Assembly (NCBI RefSeq): GCF_030272615.1
Contig: NC_081408.1
Location: 624,493,912 to 624,557,911 of the forward strand
Reading direction: 5' to 3'
DNA from: Cryptomeria japonica
Taxonomy: Eukaryota > Streptophyta > Pinopsida > Cupressales > Cupressaceae
Length of the DNA: 64,000 nucleotides
Below the pieces are notes generated by a model. The model worked only from the letters and a program-made list of their open reading frames with translations, had not been told where the DNA came from and did no database searches. Below, in pieces: positions 1 through 12,084 of this stretch (within the stretch, counting starts at the first letter, position 1; every line of letters begins with the position of its first letter). The translations under genes and the position numbers were made by a program.

Positions 1-84
1 CAAATCAACCCTACCAACCAAGTACTTTGGGAAATATCTTGCAACTTGACAACATGGGTAATGATGGAGGAATGGAAGGTGAGA

Positions 85-259
85 CCTATAGAGGTGAGAG
101 AGAGAGAGAGGGTGAGAGGAAGAGATAATGACCTGGAGAGGGTAGAGAAAGAGAAGTAGAGAGGGAAAGAAGAAGAGAGGGATGGAGAAAGAGACCTAGA
201 GAGGGGAGAGAGAAGAGAGATAGTAGAGAGGGATAGAGAAGAGAGATAGAAAAGAGATA
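85..259. repeat. GA-rich purine tract (microsatellite-like)
   Basis: About 175 bases almost free of pyrimidines, built from irregular GAGA, GGGA and GAAGAGA units, with a pure (GA)n run near the left end. No reading frame or transposon end lies in it. It is a degenerate microsatellite. Confidence 0.85.
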
Positions 260-300
260 CCAATGTCAATCTTTTTCTATAAAAAAAAAATTCTGAAAAA

Positions 301-717
301 TCGGCTTATCGTCGGAATTCTGACTCCAAAGGGTAAAATTCCGACAGAGGAGTGTCGTCGGATGCACAGCATCCTCGTCGGAACTCCCCTGGAGGTCGTC
401 GTAAGAGTGCCATCGAATGCACAGCATCCTCATCGAAACTCTCCCGGAGGCCGTCGTAATTACTCCTCTATCGAAATTTTACCCTTTGGAGTCGGAATTT
501 CGACGATAGGCCGAGATCGCGACGGTATTCTTTCAGGGTATGAGCATCCATGGTGGCCGTCAGAAAGGTTGGAGGTGATGTCGGAATTGCGATGACCACA
601 AGGATAGTCGAAAGTTCTGACACAAAGTTTTCGACGACTTTTTTTGTCGATAGTGCAACGAAATTGTGTCGGAATCCCGACGATTTGCCATCGAAATTTT
701 GACCCGAATGTACTAGT
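301..717. mobile_element. CACTA-like foldback / non-autonomous transposon fragment
   Basis: Bases 301-352 are an imperfect inverted repeat of 460-512, sharing blocks such as GACTCCAAAGGGTAAAATT. Between the arms are two direct copies, about 56 bp apart (355-403 and 411-460), of a unit containing the perfect palindrome GGATGC-ACA-GCATCC. The words GTCGGAA and CGACGA recur on both strands through 650-700. The segment ends near TACTAGTG (709-716), which resembles a CACTA-superfamily terminus. Dense short subterminal repeats in both orientations are typical of that superfamily. I could not find a matching CACTA start, so the left end is missing or the assignment is wrong. Short open frames on both strands here are by-products of the palindrome. 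Confidence 0.5.
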
Positions 718-760
718 GATAATCAAACTACTGGAAAAAGAGAGTGATAGTAGTGTAAGG

Positions 761-2043
761 TGTTGGAATTAGGACTTCACCACTTAGATTGATAAGGCCA
801 GTAACTTCACTTGGGACCAACCTTACATTAAAGAGGGATCAAATTAATCCTCCTTGTTTGAGTTGAAATTGAATTTGAATTAGGGTTATATTGCAATGCA
901 AGATATAGGACAAACAATGACAAATTGACATAAAATAACAATAATAGAATATTCCAAATATTATGGAGAGTTGTAAAATTAGATATGATAATGGAAGATA
1001 GATCAGAACCTGTGACTAAAAGTTCGGGTGAAATTGTTGAGACCAAGGGGCGGACTGTCTTGGTCCTCCGAATATAGGGGGTACACAAACTTAATGTTTT
1101 TCGGATCAAGATGATGCATATAATCTATTGTCAAAAGATCGTCAAAAATTCCTAGGACCAAAGGGGGCTAACCATCTCGGTCCTCTGATTTTTACACCTT
1201 CAAAAGCTAAGTCTAATTGTCGTCGTCTACTCTACCAAATTCCTCGCTCATAGCTCTTGAGATAATTATTGCACACAATAACAAGGAAATAGGATTGTTG
1301 ATGGGGGTTTGCCTTAGGTCAAACCCCAGTTTAGGAAACAAGATTTAATTGAATTGAAGTAGGAAATGTAAATTCTAAAGTAAATGCTAGATGATATACC
1401 TTAGATCTCCAATGGTTGATTGAAGGTTGATGATGCAATGCACTTTAGATGTGATCATGAGTATTGTTGCAATAACATGACAACACATAGTAAACTCAAA
1501 CACAAACATATGCTTGCATGAAAGTTGATGTCATTTACTCCATGAAGCTTGAAGGATATGGTGGGATGAAATGTTGCCTTGAATGCTTAAGCTTTCTTAA
1601 TGTGGATGTGTGAATGCTATGGTATGAAATTGATGATAATGATTCTTAGATCAAAATTAATTGATAGGATGTCTTTATATAGGGTTCCCTAGGTAATTTA
1701 TCGATTAGGCCAACCTCCAATGTTCACACTAAGCCACAAGGACCAAAACTCATCGGGGAGAAAAAGTACCTCACCCTATTTGAAATAGGACTTGTTTAAG
1801 GGAGACCAAGGTGCCCTACTCCAGTTAGGAGCGCCCTTGTCCTCCCAAAATATGGCAAACAAGAAGGCAAATAGGATTGCACAGTCCTAGAATGGGGTCC
1901 ACTTAGTCATGCAACAAGGTGACATCAGATTTGGATTAAAAAGGGCCAAAATGGACCTAGGGGAGAACTAGGACGGGACATGCTAAAGAAGGGGCACAAG
2001 AATAAGGTATCAATTTTACCAGGTTACACTTTATGATGCTACA
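761..2043 (-). mobile_element. 3' LTR of minus-strand element H
   Basis: Read on the minus strand, this starts TGTAGCATCA just after a polypurine tract and ends AATTCCAACA. A TATA box (TATATAAAG) lies on the minus strand at 1673-1681, about 360 bp into the LTR, a normal U3 length. The last part (761 to about 1552) is repeated in the same orientation at 7729 to about 8562 with obvious similarity but many substitutions. Orientation rests on the tract and the TATA box together. No target duplication can be tested, because the other LTR has lost its outer end. Confidence 0.7.
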
Positions 2044-2058
2044 TTTAGCCCCCACTTT
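2044..2058 (-). other. Polypurine tract of element H
   Basis: On the minus strand this reads AAAGTGGGGGCTAAA and directly abuts the TGTAGC start of the proposed 3' LTR. A G-rich purine run at that point is the usual plus-strand primer of LTR retrotransposons. Confidence 0.6.
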
Positions 2059-2900
2059 AATGGGAATATGAGCCTATGCAAATACTCACGGTAAAGTAGA
2101 AAGATGAGGAAGAGAGAGAGTTAGAGGAGCAACTAGGAGTGAGATCACAAAGAAATAAAAATTACTAATTTTGAGAAATCAAGGCCCCAATCCTAGGATA
2201 TTAACTCGTATAACCACATGCAAGGATACACAAAACAAGACAAAGACAAAAGAAAAACAAAGACAATCAAAGACAAAAGACACACAGCAAAAGGGGTTAG
2301 TACTAAAGCAAAAAGCTCCAACTCAACTAGTTGAAGAGAACTCGATGATCAAAATGTCTCAGCCATTAATCTCATTCTCGAAATGCTATTACAAGAACAC
2401 AATTGGTCACATGGAAAGAGAAAGAGCATGCATTGAATGAAGAACCATGATCCAACAACTAGAAAAGCTATAAGCTCATGGGAAGAAAGGAGAGAACATG
2501 GACACCATGGGCTAGAAAGTTGTGTTATGCTAGGTGATCCATGAGAGAGAGCAAGAAGAAATGTGGATTCCATGGGCTAGCAAGTTGTGTTATGCTAGGT
2601 GATCTGCAAAATCATGAATTCTCATGGGACAACAAGTTGTGTGATCCATGTAAGAAGGAAGAGTTAGAATAGTCTAGCGAGTTGTCTTATGCTAGTTCCA
2701 CTCATCCAAAAATGCAACACAAGGAGGGTTGAAATGTTTGGCCAATTGTTTCATGCTAGTCAACCTACCTTAAAGAAATTGAAAAAGAAGGATGAATTGA
2801 CATCCTACTATGTTGTTGTTTTGTTTTAGGAATTAAGCATCTCGTCTAAGAGTTTGGTCTAGTTTCAAGCATGAAACAACTTGTATAAGACATGCAATAA

Positions 2901-3040
2901 GGATATCCAAACAAGGCATCATGTAAGGAAATATGCAAAAAAAGGATAACCAAGCAAGGCATTATGCAAGTAAATTTGCAACTTGAAATGAAAAAGGATA
3001 ACCAAGCAAGGCATTATGCAAGGAAATCCACAATTTGAAT
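2901..3040. repeat. Three tandem units of about 43-52 bp
   Basis: Units start at 2901, 2944 and 2996. Each carries GGATAACCAAGCAAGGCATT (GGATATCCAAACAAGGCATC in the first) followed by ATGCAAGGAAAT or a variant. They look like slippage or unequal-exchange products. Confidence 0.75.
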
Positions 3041-3075
3041 ATATGTTCAAGGAGGTCGTGATGTATGACCCCCCC

Positions 3076-3113
3076 CTTAAGATGTCAACATAGCCCTATG
3101 TTGATATCTTAAG
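3076..3113. repeat. 17-bp-stem hairpin
   Basis: The left arm 3076-3092 (CTTAAGATGTCAACATA) pairs with 3097-3113 with a single mismatch across a 4-base loop (GCCC). It follows a run of eight C residues. Confidence 0.85.
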
Positions 3114-5955
3114 GAAGATTGAAATGAGGATACACACCTTCATCACCAAGTAGATATTCTTTAGGCAACAATGTGCATAGCTCCAAGCTAAGGAGGCATA
3201 ACTCTTATAAGCAAGGAAAATATAGTTGTAAAAGAGATATCTTGCAACAAGTGTAAAGGGATCCTTTTGAGGGATGCACAAAGGAAGTGATCTTTATCCA
3301 AGAATATTCACCTCTAAAAATAGAGGGGATATTTGATAAAGATAACGTCTTTAAAAAGGAGAAGGAAACTAAGAATACACACCTCCCATTGCTACGAAAA
3401 AGTGGATTCTAAGTAAAAGATTGCACATACTCAATAAGGGGACATCATTCATAAGAAGACACACCAATGCAAACAAAGAACAAGTGCTACCGAGGGACAT
3501 ATATGTACTCGTATGGAGGACCACCCTATGTAACAAAAGACCTCAAGTTATGAAAAATGCAACTCAAATGAAAAGGCAATCTTTGAAAAAGAGAGAATTG
3601 AAATATTATTCTTGGCCCCCAAGCATAGAGATAAGGAAGGACTATTATGTTGCTATCTAACTATGATTAGAAATTTTGTACCACCACATATGACAAAGAG
3701 CCCCCAATAAAGGTAAACTACTAATGTCATAGGATAAGGAGGAACATAATAAGGTAAATGGAGTGCTAAGGCACTACTTCCAAATTTGGAATAATAAAAA
3801 GCATGAGATCAGTTGTAAGAGTAATATGAGCTCTATCATATTGGTCTTGAATAAATTCTTTAAAAGTTTCACAATTTCCAAGAGAATGAGAATAACTATT
3901 TTGTGGTTAAAATGTGGGGGATACCTGCACCTGCAAGAAAACATAAATCACACACACACATAAGACATTACGTTAGTGGAATCAAGAGATTGAAAATGCA
4001 AACTAATCTAATTGTTAGTCCGAGAAATCTCAAGATTGCTAAGCCCGTCCCATGCTCCTCTATCCCTAAAGATCTCTAAGATTCAAGGTGGCCCTCACTT
4101 GGAAGAGCACTTGATCCTCAAGATGACAACCTAGAGAACGAGTTATGAATGATGATTCTAGGATCAAAATGCAAACAACTATGATCCTAGCTAAGATGAG
4201 ATGATGGATAAAGATGTAAGATGAAGATATGAAATGAGTTCCAAATTGAAAGATTAAGTGAACTAATTAGGCTAATATGAGGATTAGTTATGAGAATGTT
4301 ATGAAACTGATATGAATTAAGCTAGCAAGATATTCTAACATGTATAAACAAACTAAGCTATAATGCAATTAAAATGGCCTAAATGCTTGGTGATAGGGTT
4401 TGAGCTCCTTGATAACCTGCACAACAAAATTAGACTATAGTTTGGATGCAATAGAAGTGGATGGATCCTTAGATTGAGGAAATGGGCTCTATTTATAGAG
4501 AAAATAGAGAATGGATGGTTGAGATTGAACAATCTCAACAAGGGCTAGGATTGAAAGTTATCAATCCATGTGAGGGATTCAATCCAATCCCAAGTTGACA
4601 AATGTCATCTTGAGAGGGCTTGAGAGATGCTAATTGAGAATTAGGGAAGGCTTCAAGGGGTGACATCATTGGATAATGCTTTTATCCAAGGAAGCGGGCT
4701 ATTGTCCAAGAGGTAAACTCTTGTGCAAGGATAAAGGATGGTCAAGTGGACAACCATCATGGGTTAGGGGTGTGGGCTTGTAAGAGGCATTAAATGCCTT
4801 TTGAAGACTTTGGAGGCTAACTTGCTTCAAGAGGAAAACCACTAGTGGAAGAGGGGACAAATTTGTAAGAGCCTTACAAATTTGGGGGGATTCAACAAGT
4901 TACCTTATTGAAAGGTCTTAAATGCATTTTGAAGACTTTCTCCAAATTTGGGGAAGTGACTCCCCCAAATTGAGGGATTGGACATGATGGCAAAAATTAG
5001 GCTAATTAATGGAGGATTAGAGGGATTCTAGAAGAAATTAGGAGGGCAAGTGGGAAATGTAGGATTTGGCAAGTGGGTCAAAGAAAATAGGAATTTTAGT
5101 TAATTAAAAAGATTTAATTTAGCCAAAAGAGGATGCAACTTGTATTTGTAGGATTTTGCAAGTGTGGGGGGGGATTTACAAATAAATTTTGATTTATTTT
5201 AGATGTAAAGGATATTTTAATTAAATGTGAAAGTGAATAAATTGATATTTTTAATTAAATGTGAATATAATTAAAATGGCTAGAGGGGGGATATTTAATT
5301 AAATGGTTTAGATATAAGAAGGGTATATTAATTAAATCTTAATTTAACTAAAAAGATCAATTAGAAGAATAGGGATATTAATTAAATCTCAATTTAATTA
5401 ATAGGTGATTTAATGATGATTAAATGAATAAAATCCATTTAATTAGTTGTGTTAGTTTTAGGTGTCTACAACTATGATGTAAGAGACAATACATGTCATC
5501 TCTTTGTTCTTATAATTATTGATATATCTTATGAAAGGAAAAGTAACATTCTTATTATATTTCAACCTCCAAAAGATTCTTGTAGCTAGTATTTCTTGAT
5601 TGTCAATATGGATAGGTCTTGTCACTTGAGATGTAGTGCAAGGTACATACTAGTGGAGGAAGAAGGATTGTTCTCTTGTGGTAAAAGAATTGGCAAGAAA
5701 GGAGGAAAATTGTTTAATGAAGAATAATTTTTAGATGGATAATAGTTTTTGTTTTGCAAAGTACTCCATAGATGTTCATGAATTGGGATATTCTAAACCT
5801 TTTGTAGTAGATTGTGAGGGAGGATCTATAGGGAACTTGATTCCTTATTCTTGTTTTCCAAGTCCTTGTCCTCTATAGCTTTGTTTAGAAATCATATAAT
5901 AGCCAACCTCATAGGATGTTTTCAATTGTGAAGGAGAAAGGCTTTCATTGTGAAT

Positions 5956-7619
5956 TCATTTGAAATTTGTTGTGTAAGGGCATGTCGGAGGACAAATTAG
6001 ATGAATAGATGAAGAAGGGATATACTTTGCAGAGAGATTCCCCTTTCTCTCATCATTATTCATATCTTCTTTGGTAGGTTGGGAAGGAGGATCCTCATCG
6101 TCTAAGGCTTCATCTATGCTCGATGTTATATTGGGAGATAGGTCATGAATAAAGTGCATAACATCATATTACCTACAAATATGTTGATGATCAAGATAAT
6201 CTCTAGGAGAATAAGGAGGCTCTATAGAGATTGATATACCAACATGTCTACCTTTCTCCCCTTGCACTAAAGTAGCTTTATGAGAAGAGTGTTGGCAATT
6301 GACACTCATTTGATTGGTTTCAATATGGTGTCATTGATGGCACCATGTTCTGGCTTTCATATTTTGGTTTGGTTGATTACTGGCAGACACTTCACTGGCA
6401 CCAGCAGGTATCTTCACCGATAGGAGGAATTCTTTGGGTACCGGCATTGTAGGTCGACATGACTTCTTCAGGTTATCGGTATTGGAGGTCGACATCACTT
6501 TGGGAGATCCGACATCGGCAATTAATTTTGATATTTATGTAATTGAGTCGACTTGTATATTTATTTTGTAATTATCTATGTAAGCCGACATAAGGCCTGA
6601 AAGTTTGTAAGGATATATAGGTCAGTTGATTAGATCATTTTGTGACATGATTATGAGATGCAAGATATGTTGAGATATATAGGAGAATGTGATGATGTTT
6701 TGTAATGCGAAATATGTAAGAGAGATCATGTATGTGAGGACATTTATGTAAGAGGTTATTTCGGTAAGGATTTAGAGTTTTAGACTGAAACAAACAGAGC
6801 TTAACCGGAACTGTATTCAGGCATAGGAGATGCTATCTTTGTAGCTCACTCATTTCTCCGAATTGTAGTCTGGATTTGTATGTAGTCAGTGAGACTCTTT
6901 TGTGATGAGTAGTGTGCTCTAGGCTGTAAGCCTTCTTGCATGTGCAGGCCCCTATATTTTGTAATATCTTTTCATATGGCCAGTGGATTGATATTGTGGG
7001 CCACAAATCCCACTGTGGTTTTTCCTCTTTGAGGTTTTCCATGTATAATTATCTGTGTTATGGTATTCATTTGTGTGATTGGCTTATTGATTGCTTTACT
7101 TCTTTCAATCTTATATGTATCGGTACATCGGCTGGTGAATGCATGTTTTGATAAGGTTAAAATTGATCATTCTGGTAGAACGCTGATTCACCCCCCCTTC
7201 CTCACAGTGTTCTTGGATTCCAACAAAGAGGATGGTGTCATGTTTCTCTTCAACACTTCCTCTCCATTAGAGAGATCATTGATAGGAATATTGATTCTAT
7301 CCTTATTGACATAAGATACCCTAGGAGAGGTACAAGTGTTAGCCATGTCAATGTCATCTCGAGGATTATCATGAATATTGTGTACTAAATGCCTTATGAG
7401 ATCTACATATTCCATCAATTTTTTTAATAATTTCATCATGTAACCACATGAAATATGGATAAAAGCTTTGAACCATGATTTATAAGTAGAAAGTATTGTT
7501 GAAACCCTTATTATGCAATATGTGAAAGTGGTATGAAAAAATGCAAGCAATATGAAATTGAAGAAGTTATTATTCAACACATGATTTTGATAAAAATAGC
7601 TAATACTTAATGTAATCAC
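5956..7619 (-). pseudogene. Disrupted open frame in the gag position of element H
   Basis: This minus-strand frame begins about 110 bp downstream of the element's 5' LTR end, the usual place for gag. It reads from 7619 to 7226, is interrupted by the solo LTR at 6290-7225, and resumes in the same frame at 6284 once one copy of the AAGAG target duplication is counted. It ends at 5956. One TAA at about 6165 breaks the left part. The right part is hydrophobic at its start, then holds a charged stretch with VEYVDLIRH-like composition. The left part is acidic and Ser/Pro-rich. I recognise no zinc knuckle, protease or other domain, so gag is inferred from position only. It could instead be an unrelated captured or accessory frame. 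Confidence 0.5.
6290..7225 (+). mobile_element. Solo LTR (936 bp) with intact 5-bp target duplication
   Basis: The segment begins TGTTGG and ends CCAACA, a perfect 6-bp terminal inverted repeat. It is flanked by AAGAG on both sides (6285-6289 and 7226-7230). There is no primer site or polypurine tract at either end, so it is a solo LTR left by LTR-LTR recombination. Near its right end it carries a CCACTGTGGTTTTTCC block followed by GATTCACCCCCCC, features I associate with Copia-type LTR U5 regions, which sets the plus orientation. A TATA-like ATATATAGG lies near 6612. Confidence 0.92.
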
Positions 7620-7728
7620 ATGTGAAATAGAAAATCAATTAGATTTTTCAAATTCGATTATGAATAATCGGATCTATAAATACCAAATTAGAAATGTGGA
7701 AAAGCATCAAGTTCACCAAAATTTAAGG

Positions 7729-8562
7729 TGTTGGAATTACGGCTTCACTACTTAGATTGATAAGGCCACTAACTTCACTTGGGACAAACCTTACATTAAG
7801 GAGGGAATTGAATTTGATTGATCCAATCCTAAAAGGACTGAATACAGATCAAATTAATCCTCTTTGTTTGAGTTGAAACTAAATTTGAATTAGGGTTAGA
7901 TTACAATGTTAGATCTAAGACAAGCAATGAGAAATTGACATAAAATAATAGTAACAAAATATTCCAAATATTATGTAAAGTTGTAAACTTAGATCTAAGA
8001 ATGGAAAATAGATCAAAACATGTAATAGAAAGTTCGGGCATAATTGTTGGGACCAAGGGGTGGACCGTCCTAGTTCTCTGAATATCAGGGGCAGACGAGC
8101 TTAATGATTTTTGGATCAAGATGATGCACATAATCTACTGTCATAAGAACGTCAAGAATTCCCTGGACCAAGGGGTGTTGATTGTTCTAGTCCTCTGCTT
8201 TTTGCACCTTCAAAAGCTAAGTTCAATTACCATCGTCTACTCTACCTGATTCCTTGATTATAGCTCCTGAGACATTTTCCTACACACAAAAAGAAGGAAA
8301 TAGGGTTGTTGATGGGGGTTTTCCTTAGGTCAAACCTTGGTTTAGGAATTAACCTTGAATTGAATTGAAGTGGGAAATGTAAATTCTAAAGTAAATTTTG
8401 GATGGTATACCCTAGATCTGCAATGGTTAATTGAAGGTTAATGATACAATTCTCTTTAGATGTAATCATGAGTATTGATTCACTAACATGACAACACGTA
8501 GAAAACTCAAACACAAACATATGCCTGCATGAAAGTTGATGTGATTTACTTCATGATGCTTA
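7729..8562 (-). mobile_element. Truncated 5' LTR of element H
   Basis: This is a direct repeat of 761-1552, starting TGTTGGAATTA on the plus strand (the LTR's 3' end on the minus strand). Similarity stops at about 8562, so the U3 half is missing. On the minus strand the gag-position frame starts about 110 bp beyond its end. I see no obvious primer-binding site between them. Confidence 0.65.
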
Positions 8563-11500
8563 CCTTCAAACGACTTCTAGGAGGTAGTACAATCCTAGGG
8601 GGAGGGTGTGAGACCCACCTTTTAACGACGATTATGTATGCTTATACCTAGGAGGAGTATGTCCATCATTATCATGAAACAATAGTATTGATCTTTGTTA
8701 GCTTTGTCATGAACAATTGATCAAGAATAGCTAGCGAGATCCATGGTATGTATGTATTCTAGTAAGGATTACACTTGAAAGATTTAATGATGTTAATTGT
8801 GAATTGTCCTTGCCAATTTTATGTCTAGCTTAATTTTATGATTTGAGATTTTGATGTACTTCATGTGATTTAGGAACCAGGACTACATAAATAAAAATTG
8901 TATTGATGAATGCATTAATCTCACGAGGATAAAAGCATCTTATAGAGAATGTGTTAAAAATTATATACAAGGATATGTCACATTGTGATGTGTTGGTCCT
9001 TCATGTACTTGACAATGGCATATGTGTGTTCTTAGACAACTATGCTAGTGATCTTAATGGATATTTATTATATGAATGACTTAAATAGTTATGGTATTCT
9101 AACATGATATGAAAATTAATTAGTATCAAAGATGAATATGTCCACATGATGGATGATATCACTAGTAAGGATTGTTAGAGATTCTCATTTAGGATGTAGT
9201 ATGTAATTCAATTTCTTATCTGTGATGCGTTCATTCGTATATGAGTTGACATGGGAACTTACTACATGCTTGTATGAAGACTACTAATGCAAATTTGTTC
9301 ATAGATGAAAAGATTTAGCATTAGTAGATAGATGCGGTTTATGTGAATGTTTCTTGTTGATGATTGTTGCTTAATCTATTTTACTATCACGATGGACTAA
9401 TATTTGAATTCAAGTGTGCAAGTACCTATGGCCAATGGGATGGGGGGATAGTATGGTGGCCCTGTGATGGAACCTATATCTCTGACCTAGCCTATATGGA
9501 GAGGCTATCTTGCTAACTGTTATTGTTGTGATGTGTAATGTACAACATGTAGTGATGTGTAATGTGCATGTGGAGTCCAGTGATTTATGTATTTAAGATG
9601 TGTAAATGTAATGCGTAATTGATGTCCTATAAGATATGATTGTTATATTCTTGTCGTACAATGGGTCATGCCTCCACGACTTGTTTGAGAAATAAGAAAC
9701 ACCATTTTCTTTAAAAGAAAAAGTAAGAAATGTCAACTTCTATGAAGCAATTTTTTACTTCCTATAAGGATGTTCAAAATGAAGATAATGAAAGGGACTG
9801 CTTCGATATTAGAAGAAAGATCGACAAGTGATCTTATGATTTCTCCTTTGCTCAAGGAAAATAGATTTGGAGAGAAGGACCCTTACATTATGATAAAGCA
9901 AAAACATTGGAACATTTTTTTAAACCACCCTAACTTTGGGTTGGTTGATCTTGTAAGACTATATAATGCTTTACCTTTTGTAGTCTCTTAATTATTCTTC
10001 TTGACTATTCTTTCGTGTTTGATGGTGCTTCATGATATTTTTTTGTTTGTACAAGGTTCTAGGTCATTTGAAAACCCTAATTTCCTAATAAAAAACATGT
10101 GCAAAGCCCACTTAATGTGCTCATCATGTTAAAAGTGCTAGTTATATGACACAAATACCTTAAGATCTAGTTGGTTGAATTATTTTCAAATTACACTTAT
10201 TTAAAAATATATTACATCATCCTTGTTATTATAAACATCAATCAAATAGAATATATGACTACATGTGCTATATGATGAACTCTTCTTCTTCATGAGTATT
10301 AACAATAGCTAAATGCAATTATTCTTAATCATCATTTGATTCAAGAATCAAAAATCAATTTTGACTAATAAAAATATATAAGTATTTAATCTTTTTAATG
10401 TAGACAAAATGTACAATTATTATTAATTATTTAGCTATTAAACTTAATAACTGTAGAAAAGGCATAACCATATAAATTCAATACAATTAAATTACAATAT
10501 TAAAATTGAAGATTATAAATGTTTTCCTTATAAAATGGAAAATAAGAGAAAAAATCAAAAGTAAACAACTAAACTTTATTTATAGTATACATAAATTGTC
10601 AATAATAGTGTTACCAAATAAATCGATGGCACTTGAACTGAGCACAAAACCTACCAATTACCATCATTTTAATAACTATTGTTACTTTTTTGTGTGTGAG
10701 AATTTATTATATGTTCGTGCACACACACATGCACACACATTTATCCAAGGGAATCGTTTATATTCTATCTCTCATTTATTTTAAATTTTTAAATTTATAT
10801 TTAACAAAATTTTAATTTTTCTTTTCCCTTTTTTTTAATGGTAAGTGATATCTTTAATGGGGATAGCTCCCTATATTACTTCATCAAAGCTTACAAATAG
10901 ATCTTCAGTCTCATTACATATTCTCATTACATATAACTACAGACTCTCTAATCAACCTAAGACCCGACACAACATTCTATCTTCCCATACCAACAATATT
11001 AACTACCAAAATTTTAATATTTTTTATTAATTTCAAAAAACAAATTGAAATGTAGACATTTTTTTATTTTTTTTTTAAGAAGCTATTATTATGAGCTATA
11101 AATTTATATTAAAAAAAAGAAATTAACTTTAGTTATTATATTTTGGTTTCTTATCAATTATAAAATTTTAATTATTTATTTTTTTATAAAACTAAATTTT
11201 ATAAAGTTAATATCTGAAAATTTTAACTATAATATATAAAAATGATTTTAAATACCTTTTTCATATTTAATTTATATTATTGTAAATAAGGTAATTAATC
11301 TATATAGATACATAATTTTTTTTAATTCTTTATTTATCAAACTATAGATAATAAAACATATTACTTGTTTTATAGAGATTTCACTTCACGTTATTAAAAT
11401 AAAAATTAAATATTTAATATTAAATTAAACCTTAAACTATTTCATTACAAGCATTGAATTATTCTTATCTTTTTATTTACTAAAATTATTATGATGACCT

Positions 11501-12084
11501 ATTAAACTATAATTATAATCTTAATTATTACTACTTATTATAATATTAAGAACATTATAATTAGAATTAGGAATAAAAGTAAGAATTTTGGTTAGAACTA
11601 TTCAAAAATTAAAATAAAACAAAAATAAATCTATTGATCAAAATTATGAAAATATGATTAATGAATATAGTGCTTACCTAGGTTCCAACAATCTCATATT
11701 TCATGTTTTTTTTTCAGATTCTATTCCCAATATCAATTCATAGATTTTTGCTACAATGTCACTCTACAATTCTTTACTAACATATCATTACTTCATCAAA
11801 ATTTAACAAATATTGATTCTAATGAAGAGATTTAATTACATGTGTTTCCCAAATCAAACTTGAAATCAACATCACTCAAAAAAGTAATAATTATTTTGCA
11901 ATTTAATCTATTTGTCTCAAAATTGCTATGCTACAACTCATTACCATCAAACAAATAAATACTATTATTTTAATGTTACAAAAGCAAAATATTGGTCTTT
12001 GTTTCAAGGAGCACTCTTGTTACAAGGCTATTGGTAACTCTATAGGTTGTTTCTTATAGGTGGATGATGTCACGTCTTCCATGG
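8563..12084. other. No recognisable gene; AT-rich from about 10.0 kb
   Basis: I see no coding domain, LTR pair or RNA gene here. From 10.0 to 12.0 kb the sequence is extremely AT-rich with many homopolymer A/T runs. A short CA-rich microsatellite lies at about 10,721-10,739. A 73-codon open frame at 9770-9991 has no recognisable motif. Confidence 0.6.

Larger units (their letters stand above)
2059..5955. other. Non-coding internal region of element H with local repeats
   Basis: I find no recognisable protein in this 3.9 kb. It holds near-identical 32-bp words at 2510-2542 and 2572-2603 (GTTGTGTTATGCTAGGTGAT) with weaker copies to about 2760, and three tandem units at 2901-3040. A long hairpin lies at 3076-3113 and a short CA run at about 3950-3962. 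From about 5180 to 5470 it is very AT-rich with reiterated ATTAAAT words. It fits the degenerate interior of a non-autonomous or decayed LTR element, but no pol motif was seen. Confidence 0.5.

Noticed and set aside
263-726. Overlapping frames of 110 and 88 codons on opposite strands
   Set aside because: They mirror each other because the DNA is a large inverted repeat; no protein motif or codon pattern supports either.
828-8131. Similar small minus-strand frames at 828-1109 and 7901-8131
   Set aside because: Both lie in the repeated LTR of element H, so their similarity comes from the LTR repeat and not from protein conservation.
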